Below, in pieces: positions 34,052 to 46,436 of a stretch of 64,000 nt of DNA. A program made the translations under genes and the position numbers. The DNA comes from Morchella semilibera. Its lineage: Eukaryota; Ascomycota; Pezizomycetes; Pezizales; Morchellaceae. The notes beneath the pieces were generated by a model, which saw only the letters and a list, made by a program, of their open reading frames with translations, did no database searches and was not told the origin of the DNA. Location of the stretch: contig CM018605.1 in NCBI GenBank assembly GCA_009192285.1, positions 1,574,530-1,638,529 on the forward strand, written 5' to 3'. Each line of letters begins with the position of its first letter. The first letter of the stretch is position 1.

Positions 34052-34188
34052 CATCAGCAAGACTTCATTTGTCTCCTGATGTCTCCTGAGCCTCAGGAGA
34101 CTCAAAAGATTTCCAGGAGTCTCAGGAGACTCTCAGGAGACCTGGGAGACTGTTGGGAGACTGCAGTCATAAGTTGAGTTTGCTGATG
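34052..34188 (+). mobile_element. 137-bp inverted-end element, copy 2
   Basis: Target duplication CA. Inserted in the RT region of block N; the related element M (near 44770) has the empty site. Confidence 0.85.
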
Positions 34189-36024
34189 CATCAGCCTTTT
34201 TAACAAATAGCACCGGGGCGCCGGCTGGAGAATTGCTAGATTTAAGAAATCCTTTCTGCAAATTGTCGGCCAAATAATCCCTCAACGCCTTCAACTCTTC
34301 CCGTGACATACTATACATGGGACCAAAGGGGGGTACTGTTCCTTCCTGAAGTTTGATCTCATGGTCATAGGGACGATGTGGTGGTAGTCTAGAAGCATTG
34401 GTCTCATCGAACAGCTGTCGGAACCGCTGATAATCAATTGGAATCGTTCCATCAGGATTGGCAGGCATCTCCAATATTTTGTTGACAGCATAGAGGGTAG
34501 TCGAATAAATTTGCACCGTAGGGTCTTGCGAAAGTTTCTTAAACGATCGAGGAGTAATTGCCGAAATTTTTGTAACAGGCCTTTCGGGTGGTGAAGTTGA
34601 AATTCCTCGAGCAATAATAGGTTTGTGGTTGGCTATGCAATGTTCAAGACACACTGATGATTGGAAGCGAATCTCATTCCTTCCACTATCAATCAAAACT
34701 CCATGCTTCCTCAGCCAAGGAATTCCCATCACAATCGGGTAATGTCCCAGCTTTGTAACAAAGAAAGGACACTCCTCCACATGTCCATTAATTTCCAATT
34801 CCAACGTCACCTTCCTGGTCACCTTCCCGGACTCAATAGGCCTCCCATCAATCACATCAATCTCCCTCTCAGTCCATAAATTTTTCATTTTTAATTCATG
34901 GCGGCGCACAAAGTCTTCATCAATAAATGCATATCCCGACGCTCCAGTATCAATTAAAGTATAAGTGGGTACAATAGATTTTTTATTTTGTGAAATGGAA
35001 CACACTACAATCAGTTGATTCCTATCCATCTCCCCTTCTGATACTGAAAACGTTGAAATAGACACCTGAGAGAAAACCTTTGGAGGTCCCTGGGCTATGC
35101 CGCCTAGGCCAGGGACGAATCTTTTAACTCCTCCTCATCCGACACCACCTCCTCTTCCTTTTCCTTCTTTTCCTTTCTTGCTTCCAACAACGCTCCCCTC
35201 ATCCTGGGTGCCGCCCTTCCCGAGGGCGAAAGCTTACAATCTCTAACCAAATGTCCAACCCCCCCGCAGTAATAACAGCGATTCTCCACCCGACGTGCCT
35301 CCCTTTCTCTGGGGTCCGGGCGACGATAACTATTAGACAGGTCCATAGGAACAGCTCCCCCAGGAGTATAGGAAGGGTGGGCTGCTGGCGCAGCATTTTC
35401 GGTAATGGTTGGGGTGGTCCTCGTACGACTGGAGATGTTGCTGGTGCAACGGGGGGACGAGGAGCAAAGGGACGCGGAGCCGGGGCACTTGGAATCTGGA
35501 AATGAAATCTCCCCATCCTGGCCTGTAGCGCCCGTTGCTTATTATCAAGACGTTGAAGGAGCAGCCCGCAGTCCTTAATTGTGGTTGGTGTTTCATTTTG
35601 AATCATCAGGGCCATTAGGTCCTGGTTAAGTCCCTCCAACAAACATTCAATCTTGGCCGCCTCGTTGAACTCAGAGTCGGCAGTATATCGCTGGAACTCT
35701 GCAAAATACTCGGAAAAGGTGCGTTGGCGCTGCCTGATCTCCCTCAAATTACGAGTAGCAGTGGCGGCGCGGTCTGGGTCTCCAAAAGCATTATCCAAAA
35801 TCTCAAAGAACTCTGCCATAGAATCAAGAGCGATTCCTTCATCCGTAATATAAACTAAAAATTGATCCGCCGCCGGTCCCTCCAGTCGAGAAATAGAGTA
35901 TGCCAATTGTTGGGCCGAGGTAGGGAAACGATCGAAATTGGCTGTAAGCTTAATCTGTAGTTGCCTCTGAAAGGTCCTGAGAGTCTTGCGGTCGCCCCGG
36001 TATTTCTCTGGGTCAGGAAGCTTC

Positions 36025-36657
36025 TGTCCCGGCATCTTGGCATTTGTCCCGACAGTTCGGTAGGCGATGTACGGTTGTGGTTGTTAGAGAAATGTTAAGC
36101 GAGAGCGGTGAGTGCGAGGTGGAGGTTGTCGTCATTGGGTTCTGGGAGGTTCGATGGCGTGATGGATTGGTAATGTAGAATAGCGGAAATGGTGGGGAGG
36201 ATTACGGGGTGTGGTAGTACGGGTTTCTATGAGGTTCTATGAGCGGAAGTGTGAGTCATATTGGACTAGTGGAGGAGGTGTGTTAAATAGCCGAGATAGA
36301 TGTTTTCCTTAGTTCTTTCTTTCTTTTCTCTCTGTCTCGTCTTCCTGTTATCTCGGTACATAGGAATCTATTCCTATTTCTACAGCCATAGTCTCTCGTA
36401 CCAAAGACTCGATCCTCTGACAAGAGGAAACTCATAGTATCCCTCATCGCTCTCGTTGAGGTCCCTTCGGTCCTCACTCTCCCTGCTCTGTGCTCTTGTG
36501 CCCTTGCTCTTGCCTTTGTCTTCGCCGGTGCCTGTGCTTGTGCCTGCCCGGTGTTGTCCCTGTCTTCATCGGCCCCCTCGTCGAGTACACTGTGCTCCTC
36601 GAGTTCCTCTGCGTCATCATTGTCATCTTCTTCTTTGCGTCGGTTTACTCCGTCACA
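36025..36657 (+). repeat. solo alpha LTR in gag of block N
   Basis: TGTCCCGG..CGTCACA, 633 bp, opposite in orientation to its host, with target duplication GCTTC on both sides. The empty site is visible in element M near 46890. Confidence 0.85.
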
Positions 36658-37043
36658 GCTTCTCTGATTTAGACGGCTTAGTTAAGTCATCGTGGAGCTC
36701 CTCTAGACCTCCTTTGACTCCTTCTTGCAACTTCTTAAGCTTGGCCCGTAGTCCCTGGATTTCTTTATGGAACTCAGCCCAGCCTTGTTCGGTTTCGGAG
36801 TGATGGGTGGTAATATCGACCGCATATTGCTGGACCCCTCCGTGCGCTCTTTGGAGGAGGGCATACGCTTGCTTCGCTTCTTCCGTTGCGGCGGGGTCCA
36901 CTTCAGGGTGAGCGACAAAGAACCCTTCGAGATCCGTATGGAGCTTTTGATAATCAAATGCATTGGTAGCAGGGGCGGTCATGGTGAACTGTAATGCGAG
37001 GAACTTGGACTGTGCTAGTCGAGTGGGGATGGTCTCGTCTTAG

Positions 37044-37493
37044 TATCACGGAGCGAAGCAGAGTACAGGGCGAAGCGAGCCAAGGTACACTACCTAGGCG
37101 GGGCGTAACAGTAATGTTCGAGGCGGGCGAGGCAAGACTATGGAGCGAAGCGGGACGCGAGGTAGAACCAGAGACCTGAATATATTCCGAAGGACTACAA
37201 ACTCTTGAAGATAGGAAGGTTGCGTGAAGAGGAAAGGAAAAGAACTATCTATAAACGAAAACGAGACCCCTATATATACACCACATGCCGACACGATGAC
37301 TCATCCACGTAACCCTGTACAGAACCCCATAGAATCTCCCAAGACCCGTAACCCCGAACCCAACCTTATTTTCTAATCCCGAACCCCTATTTCCGAACCA
37401 AACCCCTGCTTCCGAATCCCAAAGAATCCTAGAAGAATCCCTGACTAATCCCTCTTCCCGCAACACCGCTAGACCATGTTCCTCGCCGTGATA
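37044..37493 (-). repeat. 3' LTR of B1
   Basis: TATCACGG..CCGTGATA, preceded on the minus strand by the AGAGGGGGA polypurine tract near 37503. Confidence 0.85.
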
Positions 37494-37520
37494 GATATTA
37501 GGTCCCCCTCTGAGGCCTAA

Positions 37521-40500
37521 GTCCTCTTAGGCTTGCGTGGATATCGTTCGTGAAAGTCTTTGACTAACTCAGGGGAGTTGTCCACATCGCCGTAGGGTTG
37601 CCATGATGGTTCGTCGTAACCCATCAGCAAACTCAACTTATAATTGCAGTCTCCCAACAGTCTCCCAAGTCTCCTGAGAGTCTCCTGAGACTCCTGGAGA
37701 TCTTTTGAGTCTCCTGAGGCTCAGGAGACATCAGGAGACAAATGAAGTCTTGCTGATGCCGGTGTATCGAACGAGGTACTCAAGTCTTCCACGTCGTCTC
37801 CGTGAGTCCAAATTAGCATCAACTTCCCACTCTTGTTCGCCTTCGATCTCGACGGGGGGTGGGGGTATTTGTAATTGACCTGGTACGGGGTTGTTGACAG
37901 CAGGCGAGAGTAACGAGACATGAAACACTGGGTGAACTTTCATCGACGAGGGCAGTGTAAGTTCGTAGGCATAGGGGCTGACGACGCGAGAGATCGGGTA
38001 GGGTCCGACTTGCTTCCAATCCAATTTCTTCGACGGTCTCTTTGTTAACAAATTGCGAGTAGACAGCCATACCTTATCCCCGATCATATATCGTGGTGCC
38101 GGAGTACGATTTGCATTGGCCGATTCTTCCTGTATCCGTTGAGCTCTAAACATCTCCGCCCGGAGGAAATCAAACACTTCTGATATATCTCTTGCCATGG
38201 TCTTAGCCTGGTCCTCGTTGGTAGTAGTACCATGTCGTAGAGGACCAAAGTTCATGCGAGGATGACGACCATAGTTGGCTTCGAAGGGCGAGAGTTTGGT
38301 TGACTCAGAGACGTGATTATTGGTCGCGAACTCCGCCATGGGTAGATAAGTAGCCCAGTTGTCCTGTTGATAGTCCACGTAGCTGCGGAGATATTGCTCC
38401 ATAATAGCATTAATTCTTTCAGTCTGACCATCTGTCTGAGGATGGAACGCAGTGGAATAACGAGAAGAGATCTCGAGGCGCTCGCATAGTGATTTCCAGA
38501 AATCTGAGGTAAATTGTGTGCCGCGATCTGAGACTATCCTTTCCGGTAGGCCATGTAGCTTCCAAACGTTCTCTAAATACATTCGGGCAACGTCCCGAGC
38601 TCCTGATTCTTCGGTACATGGAATAAAGTGTCTCATTTTGGTGAGCCTATCAACGACGACGAGAATGGCATTATAATTATTGCTGAGAGGTAGTCCTGTA
38701 ACGAAGTCCATTGAAACGTCCGTCCATGGTGCCTTAGGAACTGAGAGAGGGCGAAGAACTCCTTGAGGGGCGTTGCGATTTGCTTTGCTTCGGCGGCAGA
38801 TATGACAATTCATGACATAGCGGTCAGTATATTTCCGCATGTTCGGCCAGTAATATTCGCGACTGAGTAACTCTAGGGTCTTTGCTCTACCCGGGTGTCC
38901 TGCTGATGGTTTATCGTGATACTCCTGAAGAAGTCTAAGTTGTAACTCCTCGTATTCTGGTACGAAGAGTTTGCGTCGATAAAGAAGAAATCCGTCTTCG
39001 TTTTCCGCGCATTCGGCAAGTGAGATTTGTTTCGATTGTTTCGTGCCATCTTTTAGCATCGTGAGTACCTTGCTCGGAAAACTATCTTCTTGGTAAGCTT
39101 TCGTAAATAACTCCTGAACAGTGGACGCTCCTTCAGCGGGTTCATTTGCCAAAGAACCCGCCAACAAACTTAACTTATTATCCAAATTTTTTCTCTTCAG
39201 CACGGTCTGATACTGATACGCGAGGCGTTCATCCCCTCCTTAGGGAGATCCCCTGATCGCCTGGTGAGTGCATCCGGCTTTCCTCCTTGTTTTCCTGGAC
39301 GAAACTGAATAACAAAGTCGAAGCGTGATAAAAATTCTGACCAGCGGGTTTGTCGACGATTTAGTAGCTTGGTTGACATAAAGTATTCAAGATTCCTATG
39401 GTCTGTTAAGACTTTAATAGGATATGAGGCTGTTTCTAGAAAATAGGGCCATTCTTCAAATCCCCGAATAATTGCCAGTAGTTCTTTATCGTATATCTCA
39501 TAATTGCATTCCGCTGGTGTATGTTTCTTGGAGAAAAAGGCAATTGGGTGCAGAATTCCTTCGTTATCCCTCTGTGACATAATGGCGGCCGAGACGTAGT
39601 CGGAGGCGTCTGTTTCCACAATAATTTCCCGGTCGGGTCGAAATGTCTAAGAATGGGAGCGGTGGTAAATGCGAGCTTAAGATCCTGAAACGCTTTTTCC
39701 GTTTTGTCTGTCCATTTGAATACCACTCCTGTCTTTGTTAGAGCGGTCAGGGGAGATACTACCCTTGAGTACGCATAGATAAATCGTCGATAGAAGTTCG
39801 CGAAACCTAGGAATTCTTGCACATCTTTCAGGCAAGTGGGGGTTTCCCAATTCCTTATGGTAGCCACTTTGGACTCATCCATCTTAATCCCTTCGGGTGT
39901 AAGAACAAAGCCGAGATACATGGTTTCTTTGACGTGCCATTCGCATTTCTCTGGTTTAAGATAAACCTGATTTTTATCGAGTATCCGAAGTACCTTGTCG
40001 ACGTGTTCTTTGTGTTCTTCAAGGGTGGCCGAGTATATGAGTATGTCATCGAGATATGCGGTTGCAAAGTGATCAAGATAAGGGCGAAGCATATCGTTGA
40101 CCCAATGTTGGAATGCAGCGGGGGCGTTGGTTAACCCAAAGGGCATAACGGTGTATTCAAAATGTCCATACCGCGTCCTGAATGCTGTTTTCCACTCATC
40201 TCCTTCCCTGATTCTCAACTGATGATATCCATTACGGAGATCTAACTTGGTGAAATACATGGCGGAGGAAATACCCATAAACGTCTCTGGTGTTAGTGGA
40301 AGAGGATGTCGATTCTTCACCGTTACTGCGTTCAACTTTCTATAGTCAACGCAAAGTCGTAGGGAGCCATCAGCCTTTTTGACAAACAGTACCGGGGAGC
40401 CTGCGGGAGAGGTGCTATGTCGAATCCGTCCATTGGATAGATACTCTGCTAGATAGTCCCTGAGTACCTGGAGTTCCAGTCGGGTCATCCCGTACATGGG

Positions 40501-41220
40501 TCCGAACGGTACAGTTTTTCCTTCCTGTATATCAATAGAAAGGTCGTATTCGGTACGATGAGGAGGAAGTTTGGAGGCGTTCGGTTCACTGAGAAGATGT
40601 AGATATTGATGATGTTCGACGGGGACGAGTGCTCGGGGGTCCTTAGGCATTTGGGCCAGAAGATCGTCGAGGGCTTTGAGCGTGGTGGAGTAGAGTTTCA
40701 TTCCTTTTCTTTTCTTATTAATAAGTCTATGGAATGCATAGGAGGTAATAACGGAGATATTGGTTATTGGTTTAGCGGGAGGCTCGATAGAAATCCCTTT
40801 AGCAATAATCTTGGTGTGAGTAAGGGAACAATTCTTTATACAGCTTGAAGAGTTGAATTGTATTTCGTTATCGGCTGGTAGTATCGTTGTTGCATGCCTG
40901 CGCATCCAAGGAAGGCCCATAACTATAGGGTAATGACCTAGTTGAGTAACAAAGAAGGGAGCATCTTCTCTGTGGCCATTGATATCGAGACTGAGGATGA
41001 CCTTATGGGTGACCTTTCCTGATTCAATAGGTCTACCGTCTATTACGTCTATGTGTCGGGGGAGAATAAGAGGAATAGTTTTAAGTTTGTGATGGCATAC
41101 GAAATCCTTATCTATGAACGCGTATCCTGAGGCGCCAGTATCAATGAGAGCATATGATGGAATAAAAGAATCTTCATTTTGAGAAATTGAGCAAGTTACG
41201 ACTAATTGATTCCCATCCAT
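37521..41220 (-). pseudogene. pol of B1
   Basis: Fossil pol. Protease DTGASGYAF near 41130, RT with YLDDILIYS near 40050, RNase H, an integrase with SDRGTQFT near 38525, and a chromodomain just before the polypurine tract. All domains are present; about two breaks and one insertion. Confidence 0.85.
37622..37758 (-). mobile_element. 137-bp inverted-end element, copy 3
   Basis: Target duplication CC, in the chromodomain part of B1; B2 has the empty site near 57970. Confidence 0.85.
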
Positions 41221-41294
41221 ATCCTTCTCCGAAACCGAAAACCCAGAAACCGAGAGCTTAGAAAAATTTCTTAACCGTCCCTGGAGTGAGCCAC

Positions 41295-42710
41295 TCAGTC
41301 CAGGGAAAAATTTTTTAACACCTCATCGCCGGAGGCTTCTTCCTTCTCTTCTCCTCTAATATCTGCCCTAGCTCCCCTCATCCTGGGGGCTGGGTTCCTG
41401 GGAGCCGGCGCCTGTGGGCATTCCCTAACGAGGTGTCCTACACCTCCACAATAAAAACACCTATTCTCTACGCGGCGGGCCTCTCTTTCCTGAGGGTCTG
41501 GGCGGCCACGACCAGTTGACAAATCCATAGGAACTACTCCTCCTGGTGTGTGAGATGGATGAATAGCAGGGGGGTTGGGGCGAGTGGGAGCTTGATAGCG
41601 GGGAGCCGGAGGAGGCGGGGCTGAGTACCGAGGGGCGGGGCCAGCAGGAGCCTGATAGCGGGGTGCGGGACGAGCTTGGGGTGCGGGGGCCTGGTAGCGA
41701 GGGCGGTAGCGAGCAGTAATTATCTGCTGCTTGTTGTCCAAGCGTTGGAGGATGGTGGCGAGTTCGATAACGGTAGCGGGGGTCTCCTCGTGGACCATGA
41801 GCTTGGTGAGTTCCTCGCTTAGACCTTCCATGAGGGCTTCCACATTGGCGGTCTCTCCCATTCCAGCTTCGGCGGCGTAGCGTTGGAACTCGGCGAAGTA
41901 CTCCGAGAAGGGACGATTGAGTTGCCTAATTCTTCTGAGGGCGCGACGGGCAGTACCTACCTGGTCTGGGTCGCCGAATGCTGTATTTAAAATTTCAAAG
42001 AACCTCTCCATGGAGGAGAGGTTGATCCCGGTAGTGGTAATGTATGGCATGAATTGGTCGGCGGCAGGGCCTTCCAAGCGAGAGATGGCGTAGGTTAGTT
42101 GATTCTGAAGGGTGGGGTATCGGTCGGCATTGCCCAAGAGCTTGAGTTTCAACATGTTTTGGAACTGTGGAAGTCCCTTCCTGTTTCCTCGATATTTTTC
42201 TGGGTCCGGAAGCTTTTCTGACCTTTCAGGTCTTGGTTCTTGGGTAAGGGCAATGCCTTCTAAGAGGCGGTTGCGACGTCGAGAAGGGGGTGGCGGAATA
42301 GGGTCCGCTGCCGGGGGCGGAGGAGGAGGCGGGAGTGCGATCTGGGCGGCGAGTGCATCCTCGGCGGATTGCGTTGCTTGGTTTGCGATCTTTACTTGTT
42401 TTTGGAGGGTGGTGACCTGAGCTTCAAGAACTGTTATCTGTCCCTCTAGCTCTTGATTCTCCCTTCCCAACTTTGTAAGTTTCTTGGTCCATTCTTTTCG
42501 AGCTTCATCCCCATCCTCTATTTCTTCCTGCCAATTAATAATAAGTTGCTTGACGGCTTGTTGAGCGCGGAACATTAGGTCATGAATTTTCTTGGCCTCC
42601 TCACTGGCATCGTCTGCAACGGTAGGGTGTGCGGCTACGAATGTATCAAGATCCCTTTGAAGGATCTCGTAGAGTCCTTCTGACTCTTCCATAGGGTCTG
42701 CGTGCGACAT
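41295..42710 (-). CDS. gag of B1, 471 aa
   Basis: Open from MSHADPMEESEGLYEILQRD to the stop. It has an N-terminal coiled-coil region, a proline run (about residues 126-145), the capsid-like core, Pro/Ala-rich repeats (RYQAPAPQARPAPRYQAP), and a zinc knuckle CFYCGGVGHLVREC near the C-terminus. It packages element RNA in its family. It belongs to the retroelement, not the host. Confidence 0.85.
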   Translation of the reverse strand: MSHADPMEESEGLYEILQRDLDTFVAAHPTVADDASEEAKKIHDLMFRAQQAVKQLIINWQEEIEDGDEARKEWTKKLTKLGRENQELEGQITVLEAQVTTLQKQVKIANQATQSAEDALAAQIALPPPPPPPAADPIPPPPSRRRNRLLEGIALTQEPRPERSEKLPDPEKYRGNRKGLPQFQNMLKLKLLGNADRYPTLQNQLTYAISRLEGPAADQFMPYITTTGINLSSMERFFEILNTAFGDPDQVGTARRALRRIRQLNRPFSEYFAEFQRYAAEAGMGETANVEALMEGLSEELTKLMVHEETPATVIELATILQRLDNKQQIITARYRPRYQAPAPQARPAPRYQAPAGPAPRYSAPPPPAPRYQAPTRPNPPAIHPSHTPGGVVPMDLSTGRGRPDPQEREARRVENRCFYCGGVGHLVRECPQAPAPRNPAPRMRGARADIRGEEKEEASGDEVLKNFSLD

Positions 42711-42774
42711 GATAGGTGATAAGATATTGTATCAATGTATGTAGTGTAGGTTGGCGTTGGAGACGCAACCTTAG

Positions 42775-43224
42775 TATCACGGAGCGAAGCGGAGTACAGG
42801 GCGAAGCGAGCCAAGGTACACTACCTAGGCGGGGCGTAACAGTAATGTTCGAGGCGGGCGAGGCAAGACTATGGAGCGAAGCGGGACGCGAGGTAGAACC
42901 AGAGACCTGAATATATTCCGAAGGACTACAAACTCCTGAAGATAGGAAGGTTGCGTGAAGAGGAAAGGAAAAGAACTATCTACAAGCGAAAACGAGACCC
43001 CTATATATACACCACATGCCGACACGATGACTCATCCACGTAACCCTGTACAGAACCCCATAGAATCTCCCAAGACCCGTAACCCCGAACCCAATCTTAT
43101 CTCCTAATCCCGAACCCCTATTTCCGAACCAAACCCCTGCTTCCGAAACCCAAAGAATCCTAGAAGAATCCCTGACTAATCCCTCTTCCCGCAACACCGC
43201 TAGACCATGTTCCTCGCCGTGATA
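42775..43224 (-). repeat. 5' LTR of B1
   Basis: 450 bp. The leader next to it (42763-42774) is complementary over 10 nt to ACGCAACCTT inside the LTR, just after its CT-rich start. Confidence 0.85.
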
Positions 43225-43229
43225 CTAAG

Positions 43230-43934
43230 TGTGACGGAGTAACCCGACGCAAAGAAGAAGATGACAATGATGACGCAGAGAGACTCGAGGAGCACAGTGT
43301 ACTCGACGAGGGGGCCGATGAAGACAGGGACAACGCCGGGCAGGCACGAGCACAGGCACTGGCGAAGACAAAGGCAAGAGCAAGGGCACAGGAGCACAGA
43401 GCAGGGAAGGTGAGGACCAGATGGACCACAACGAGAACGATGAGAGATACTATGAGTGTCCTCTCGTCAGAGGATCGAGTCTTCGGTACGAGAGGCTATG
43501 GCTTTAGAAATAGGAGTAGATTCCTATGTACCGAGATAACAGGAAGACGAGACAGAGAGAAAAGAAAGAAAGAACTAAGGAAAACATCTATCCCCGCTAT
43601 TTAACACACCTCCTTCACTGATCCGCTATGACTCACACTTTCGCTCATAGAACCCCATAGAAACCCGTCGCTACCACACCTCGTAATCCTCCCCACCATC
43701 TCCGCTATTCTACATTACCAATTCATCACGCCATCGAACCTCCTAGAACCTAATGACGACAGCCTCCACCTCATACTCTCCCCCCTCGCTTATCATTACC
43801 CTAATCGAACCTCCTAGAACCTAATGACGACAGCCTCCACCTCATACTCTCCCCCCTCGCTTAACATTACCCTAACAACCACAACCGTACATCTCCTACC
43901 GAACTGTCGGGACGACTGCCATGACGCCGGGACA
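43230..43934 (-). repeat. alpha LTR at the N/M junction
   Basis: Near-identical to the LTR at 32500-33205, including the internal duplication. Its left neighbour is leader DNA and its right neighbour the RNase H of element M, flanked by GTTTT. Confidence 0.75.
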
Positions 43935-44970
43935 GTTTTGGAGAAGAAGGCAACCGGGTGCAGTATTCCTTCATCATCTCGTTGTGATAGTATCCCTGCC
44001 GACACATAATCTGACGCGTCGGTTTCTACAATAAATTCTTTTTCGGGATCAGGATGCATCAATATAGGAGCGGTGGTAAAAGCAGTCTTGAGTTTCTGAA
44101 AAGCTTGTTCAACTTTTTGGGTCCACTCAAATCGTACATGCTTTTTTGTCAGAGTAGTCAATGGCCGAGCCACTCGGGAATAAGCATAGATGAAACGTCG
44201 ATGGAAATTGGCAAACCCAAGGAATTCCTGAACTTCCTTCACTGTCTTCGGCACTTCCCAATCCACAATCGTCCGTACCTTAGCAGGATCCATCTTCATT
44301 CCTCCGGGAGTTAGAATCATGCCTAAATATTTTGTTTCCTGCACACTAAATTCATACTTCTCGGGCTTCAAGTGAACCTCATTAGCCTCTAGGGCTTCAA
44401 GTACTTGCTGCACATCCTGTTGATGTTGCTCCAGGGTTTCCGAATAAATAAGAATATCATCAAGATACGCAGTAGCACAACGGTCCAAAAAAGGCCGGAG
44501 AATATCGTTAATCCAGCGTTGAAAGGTAGCAGGGGCGTTGGTTAGACCAAAAGGCATCACCAGATATTCCCAGTGTCCATAGCGAGTTCTAAAAGCCGTC
44601 TTCCACTCATCCCCCTCCTTGATCCTAATCTGATTATAGCCCCAACATAAATCCAAATTGGTAAAATAATTCGCCCGTGCTAAGTTGGCCATAGTTTCTG
44701 GTGTAAGGGGAAGAGGATATCGATCCTTAACCGTGATGGCATTTAGCTTCCGATAGTCAACGCATAAGTGTAAGGAACCATCAGCTTTCTTAACGAATAG
44801 CACTGGGGCGCCAGCTGGGGAGTTGCTAGACCTAAGAAATCCTTTCTTCAAATTATCGGCCAGATAGTCCCTCAACGCCTTCAACTCTTCCCGTGACATG
44901 CTATATATGGGACCAAAGGGAGGTGCTGTTCCCTCTTGCAATTTTATCTCATGATCATAGGAACGATGTG

Positions 44971-45107
44971 CATCAGCAAGACTTCATTTGTCTCCTGATG
45001 TCTCCTGAGCCTCATGAGACTCAAAAAATATCAAGGGGTCACAGGAGACTCTCAGGAGACTCAGGAGACTGTTGGGAGACTCCAGTCAGAAGTTGAGTTT
45101 GCTGATG
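44971..45107 (+). mobile_element. 137-bp inverted-end element, copy 4
   Basis: Target duplication TG; empty site in block N near 34378. Confidence 0.85.
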
Positions 45108-46299
45108 TGGTGGTAGCCTGGATGCATTGGTTTCATCAAATAACTGCCGAAAACGTTGATAATCTATTGGAATCTTTCCATCAGGGTTGGCAGGCATTTC
45201 CAATATTTTGTTAACGGCATATAGTGTAGTTGAACAAACTTGAACGGCAGGATCCTGAGCCAACTTCTTAAACGATTGAGGGGTAACCGCTGAAATATGT
45301 GTAACTGGCCTTTCTGGTGGTGGCGTTGAAATTCCCCGAGCAACAATAGGTTTACGGTTGGCTATGCAATGTTCAAGGCATACTGATGACTGGAAGCGAA
45401 TCTCATTCCTTCCACTATCAATCAAAACCCCATGTCTTCTCATCCAAGGTATTCCCATCACTATCGGGTAGTGTCCTAGTTTCGTAACAAAGAAAGGACA
45501 TTCCTCCACATGTCCATTAATCTCCAACTCCAACGTCACCTTCTTGATTACTTTTCCTGATTCAATAGGTCTTCCATCAATCACATCAATCTCCCTCTCA
45601 GTCCTCAAATTCTTCATTTTCAATTCATGGCGGCGCACAAAGTCTTCATCAATGAATGCATATCCCGACGCTCCAGTATCAATCAAGGCATAGGTGGGTA
45701 CAATAGATTTTTTATTTTGCCAAATAGAACAAACCACAATCAATTGATTCCCATCCATCTCCCCTTCTGATACTGAAAACGTAGAAATAGACACCTTAGA
45801 AAAATCTTTAGGAGGTCCCTGGGCTATGCCGCTTAGGCCAGGGACGAATCTTTTAACTCCTCCTCATCTGACAATAAATCCTCCTCCTTTTCCTTCTTTT
45901 CCTTCTTCGCTTCCAGCAAAGCTCCCCTCATTCTAGGTACTGCCCTTCCCGAAGGCGAAAGCTTGCAGTCTCTAACCAAATGTCCAACCCCTCCACAATA
46001 ATAACAACGATTCTCCACGCGACGTGCCTCCCTTTCTCTGAGATCCGGGCGACGATAACTATTAGACAAGTCCATGGGAACAGCTCCCCCAGGAGTATAG
46101 GAAGGGTGGGCCGCTGGCGCAGTATTCTTCGGTGGTGGTTGGGGTGGTCCTCGTACGACTGAGGATGTTGCTGGTGCAACAGGGGGACGAGGAGCAAAGG
46201 GACGCGGAGCAGGAGCACTTGGAATCTGAAAACGAAATCTCCCCATCCTGGCCTGTAGCGCCCGTTGCTTATTATCAAGACGTTGAAGGAGCAGCCCGC

Positions 46300-46436
46300 C
46301 ATCAGCAAGACTTCATTTGTCTCCTGATGTCTCCTGAGCCTCAGGAGACTCAAAAGATCTCCAGGAATCTCAGGAGACTCTCAGGAGACTTTGGAGACTG
46401 TTGGGAGACTGCAGTCATAAGTTGAGTTTGCTGATG
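46300..46436 (+). mobile_element. 137-bp inverted-end element, copy 5
   Basis: Target duplication GC; empty site in block N near 35572. Confidence 0.85.

Larger units (their letters stand above)
33206..36982 (-). pseudogene. gag-protease-RT part of block N
   Basis: Fossil. Gag starts MTAPATNAFDYQKLHTDLEG and ends beyond a CYYCGGVGHLVRDC zinc knuckle (near 35270). The protease has DTGASGYAF and the RT has [11 protein letters not shown] and [10 protein letters not shown] solo LTR and a 137-bp element interrupt it, with about two further breaks. Confidence 0.8.
37044..43224 (-). mobile_element. B-family chromovirus B1, nearly whole
   Basis: LTRs of 450 bp at 42775-43224 (5') and 37044-37493 (3') differ at about eight positions. 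Leader CTAAGGTTGCGT, one gag frame and pol with protease, RT, RNase H, integrase and chromodomain are all present. Flanking pentamers CTTAG and CTAAG look like a target duplication with one later change. It landed exactly at the junction of block N's LTR and leader. There are about two breaks plus one 137-bp insertion. Fairly young. Confidence 0.88.
32500..43934 (-). mobile_element. alpha-family block N inside element M
   Basis: Bounded by two nearly identical 705-706-bp alpha LTRs (32500-33205 and 43230-43934) that share an internal tandem duplication of about 71 bp absent from other alpha LTRs. Inside are leader, gag, protease, RT and the first part of RNase H (33206-36982). The sequence stops at the same RNase H point where the block is inserted in M; integrase is missing. 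It also carries B1, one solo LTR and one 137-bp element. Broken. Unequal exchange between LTRs, rather than simple transposition, would explain the layout. Confidence 0.65.
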
